Shown here: in pieces, positions 62,471 to 64,000 of the stretch
Layout: every line of letters begins with the position of its first letter
Position numbering within the stretch: the stretch's first letter is position 1
Origin: Prolixibacteraceae bacterium
GTDB lineage: Bacteria; Bacteroidota; Bacteroidia; Bacteroidales; Prolixibacteraceae
Length of the DNA: 64,000 bases
Direction of reading: 5' to 3'
Assembly (NCBI GenBank): GCA_018648265.1
Contig: JABGRN010000006.1
Span: forward strand, 44,845-108,844
Notes under the pieces: model-generated
Told to the model about the DNA's origin: nothing
Databases searched by the model: none
What the model saw: only the letters and a program-made list of their open reading frames with translations
Translations under genes and position numbers: made by a program

Positions 62471-63592
62471 ATGAAACAAATTTTTTCTCTATTAATTTTA
62501 GTCGCAATTTTATTGGCTTTTGGGGCTTGCGAAAAAAAACAAGCTAATATAATTTACGACAAATCGTACATCGATGAAATAAAACTGGCGCGAAAAGATA
62601 TTGCTCTTTATGTTGCAAGAAATTCTATTCCGGGTGCAACCTTTGCAATTGCAAAAGAAAATGAAATAATCTATTCCGAGGGAATGGGATATGCATCGAA
62701 AGAATTGGATGTACCAATGACACGTGAAAATAAACTTAGGATTGGTGATGTTTCACAATTATTTACTTGTGCGATTTATTTGAAATTGGTAGAAGAAGGA
62801 GTTTTACACCCTGATTCTACAGTTCAACATTATATCCCTAATTATCCGGCGACAGAATATAAACTCGCTATAAAACGTTTGCCATATCATACCTCAGGGA
62901 TCAGAAAGGAAAATCTCAGAGAAGGTGACTTGCCTGGACTAAATATTAGTATTCAAAAAGGGCTCGAAAGTTTCAAGAACCATGAACTAAATTCACCTCC
63001 GGGGTGGTACGAGGAAGTGAGTATGTTCAATACCAATCTTCTTGGGGCTGTAATGGAAAGAGCTACTAAGAAAAAATTCCCGGTATTGTTAAAAGAATAT
63101 ATTACGGACACTCTGCATTTGACTAATACAGTAGTTGATGACCCTTCTGCTACCATTAAAGGCCGGACAAATTTTTACGATCAAAATATGATGGGGCAAT
63201 GTATTAACGCACCTTTCAGAGATATGAGGTACAAGGCTCCTTACGAAGGTATTTTATCAAATGCCGAAGATTTAGTAAAATTTGGTATGGCTATTTTAGA
63301 ATCCGATTATTTTGGTGACGAATTTGAGGAAAAATATTTTGAACCGATTGATCTTTACGAAGGTCATAAATCGAATTTGGCCAATGGTTGGATGTTTAGG
63401 CTAGACAAACAGGGAAGATTAATGTACGGAAGTAGTGGTAGCGTTAACGGAGGTGGAGCTGCAATACTTATTTATCCGGAATACAAATTGGTTATCGCAT
63501 GTGCCATGAACCTAACAGTAGGCATCGATAATTTGCCTGTAGTTGATATTGCTAGCCATTTTTTACAAGATCATGGATCTGAGGGAAAGTAG
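62471..63592 (+). CDS. Serine-hydrolase-fold lipoprotein, likely inactive
   Basis: A 373-residue lipoprotein of the beta-lactamase/class C (PBP4*-like) family. Signal peptide with lipobox FGAC (Cys20). The order of family landmarks is kept, but the catalytic ones appear changed. The Ser-x-x-Lys position reads DVSQ (93-96 in RIGDVSQLFT). The Tyr-x-Asn position reads MFN in SMFNTNLLG. The His-x-Gly region reads YGSSGSVNGGG. HTSGI is kept. It is thus probably a binding protein or pseudoenzyme, not a hydrolase. It lies after a SusC/SusD pair, but with its own terminator and promoter in between. Confidence 0.82.
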   Translation: MKQIFSLLILVAILLAFGACEKKQANIIYDKSYIDEIKLARKDIALYVARNSIPGATFAIAKENEIIYSEGMGYASKELDVPMTRENKLRIGDVSQLFTCAIYLKLVEEGVLHPDSTVQHYIPNYPATEYKLAIKRLPYHTSGIRKENLREGDLPGLNISIQKGLESFKNHELNSPPGWYEEVSMFNTNLLGAVMERATKKKFPVLLKEYITDTLHLTNTVVDDPSATIKGRTNFYDQNMMGQCINAPFRDMRYKAPYEGILSNAEDLVKFGMAILESDYFGDEFEEKYFEPIDLYEGHKSNLANGWMFRLDKQGRLMYGSSGSVNGGGAAILIYPEYKLVIACAMNLTVGIDNLPVVDIASHFLQDHGSEGK

Positions 63593-63793
63593 AAATAGAA
63601 TTGCCATAGCAATTATTTAAATCCTTTGCTAAAACTGATATAAAAGGAATTCATAAAAAGTAATATTTTAGAATAGAAATTAGCTTTTTATAGAAACCGA
63701 CCTAACTTGATTTAAAATATTATTTTGATTCTTGTAATCGGGTGTACTTTTTTGGGTATTTGAAAAGGTAATGTGCAAATAATATCAAATAAA

Positions 63794-63825
63794 AATCTGG
63801 CTCACTACTGAGCCGGATTTTTTCG
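63794..63825 (+). terminator. Intrinsic terminator
   Basis: Stem aatctggctca (63794-63804) with tgagccggatt (63809-63819) followed by ttttt. It lies 200 bp after the serine-hydrolase-like gene. Confidence 0.75.
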
Positions 63826-63862
63826 TTTGGTGATTTAATTTATGTTTGGTTAGTTAGCAGTA

Positions 63863-63895
63863 AAGGGTGTCCGTCGGCAGACGGATACCCTTCTG
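63863..63895. repeat. Palindrome with gtccgtc-gacggata core
   Basis: Stem aagggtgtccgtc (63863-63875) with gacggatacccttc (63880-63893). It is similar to the hairpin cores at 40037 and 50341 and may end transcription. Confidence 0.6.
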
Positions 63896-64000
63896 TTTTT
63901 ATGGGTATTGGAACTCTTCACCGGTAAAAATTCCAATGTTCGATCCTTTCTTGTTTTAATTTTTGGGACACCTTAGATATACAGCGCATTGTAAGGCGCT

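Larger units (their letters stand above)
63593..64000. other. Terminal intergenic region
   Basis: The last 408 bp contain a terminator (63794-63825) and a palindrome with a gtccgtcggcagacggatac core (63863-63895). No gene was recognised before the window end. Confidence 0.5.

Noticed and set aside
62471-63592. Calling the gene a beta-lactamase
   Set aside because: The Ser/Lys, Tyr and His/Gly positions that define activity are changed; only the fold is supported.
1-64000. tRNA, rRNA, CRISPR array, IS element or prophage
   Set aside because: Intergenic spacers were read for cloverleaf tails, regular spacer repeats and transposase ORFs; none was found. Short tRNA-like structures could be missed by eye.

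Overview
The window looks like a low-GC chromosomal segment of a Bacteroidota bacterium, most likely a marine or sediment Bacteroidales/Marinilabiliales type (genus not determinable by eye). Supporting signs are a SusC/SusD pair, a BlaI plus M56/TonB antirepressor pair, a T9SS type B sorting domain, Tat-exported Gfo/Idh/MocA oxidoreductases, promoters of the TTTG-N~20-TAnnTTTG type and many intergenic palindromic repeats. No rRNA, tRNA, CRISPR array, transposase or phage gene was recognised.

Layout. 1-3.2 kb: the end of a large FtsX-type ABC permease and a PAS-HTH regulator. 3.4-8.3 kb: DUF4954 beta-helix protein, glmS and fabD. 8.4-12.5 kb: an outer-membrane barrel protein, an FKBP isomerase and a PpiD/SurA-like chaperone. 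12.5-20.7 kb: a tightly packed minus-strand operon nadB-nadC-coaX-OMP-TPR-lptC-CNNM-(ppiD-like) joining NAD and CoA synthesis to envelope assembly. 21.4-27.1 kb: a tripartite RND efflux operon. 27.2-34.2 kb: an accessory stretch with a BrnT/CopG-like toxin-antitoxin pair apparently co-transcribed with an exported metallo-beta-lactamase-fold hydrolase, a YiaK-type dehydrogenase, a frameshifted MazG, a sugar isomerase, a nitrilase and an SDR. 34.4-38.2 kb: a histidine kinase and response regulator divergent from a highly charged exported protein. 38.3-41.9 kb: two paralogous Tat oxidoreductases. 42.2-43.4 kb: an AhpC-type peroxiredoxin and an OsmC protein.

43.6-50.7 kb is the most unusual region. 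A BlaI repressor gene overlaps a 1357-residue M56 (BlaR1-like) metallopeptidase. Its C-terminal part carries two carboxypeptidase-regulatory-like domains, two TonB-C-like domains and about seven repeats resembling the SusC plug signature. Upstream, three 16-bp palindromes spaced exactly 20 bp overlap a recognisable promoter. Downstream, the locus has been duplicated and rearranged into a TPR gene, a chimeric small gene ending in a T9SS type B signal, and two leftover tails of the M56 gene.

51-56.2 kb: a dispanin/DUF2752 membrane pair, a GHL10-type glycoside hydrolase, and amino-sugar kinase and murQ genes for peptidoglycan recycling. 56.2-63.6 kb: a candidate short non-coding RNA or attenuated leader, a SusC/SusD pair, and a lipoprotein of the beta-lactamase/serine-hydrolase fold in which all three catalytic motifs appear to be lost. 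Coordinates follow the ORF track except where an internal start was judged better; all functional names come from motif reading, not from database searches.
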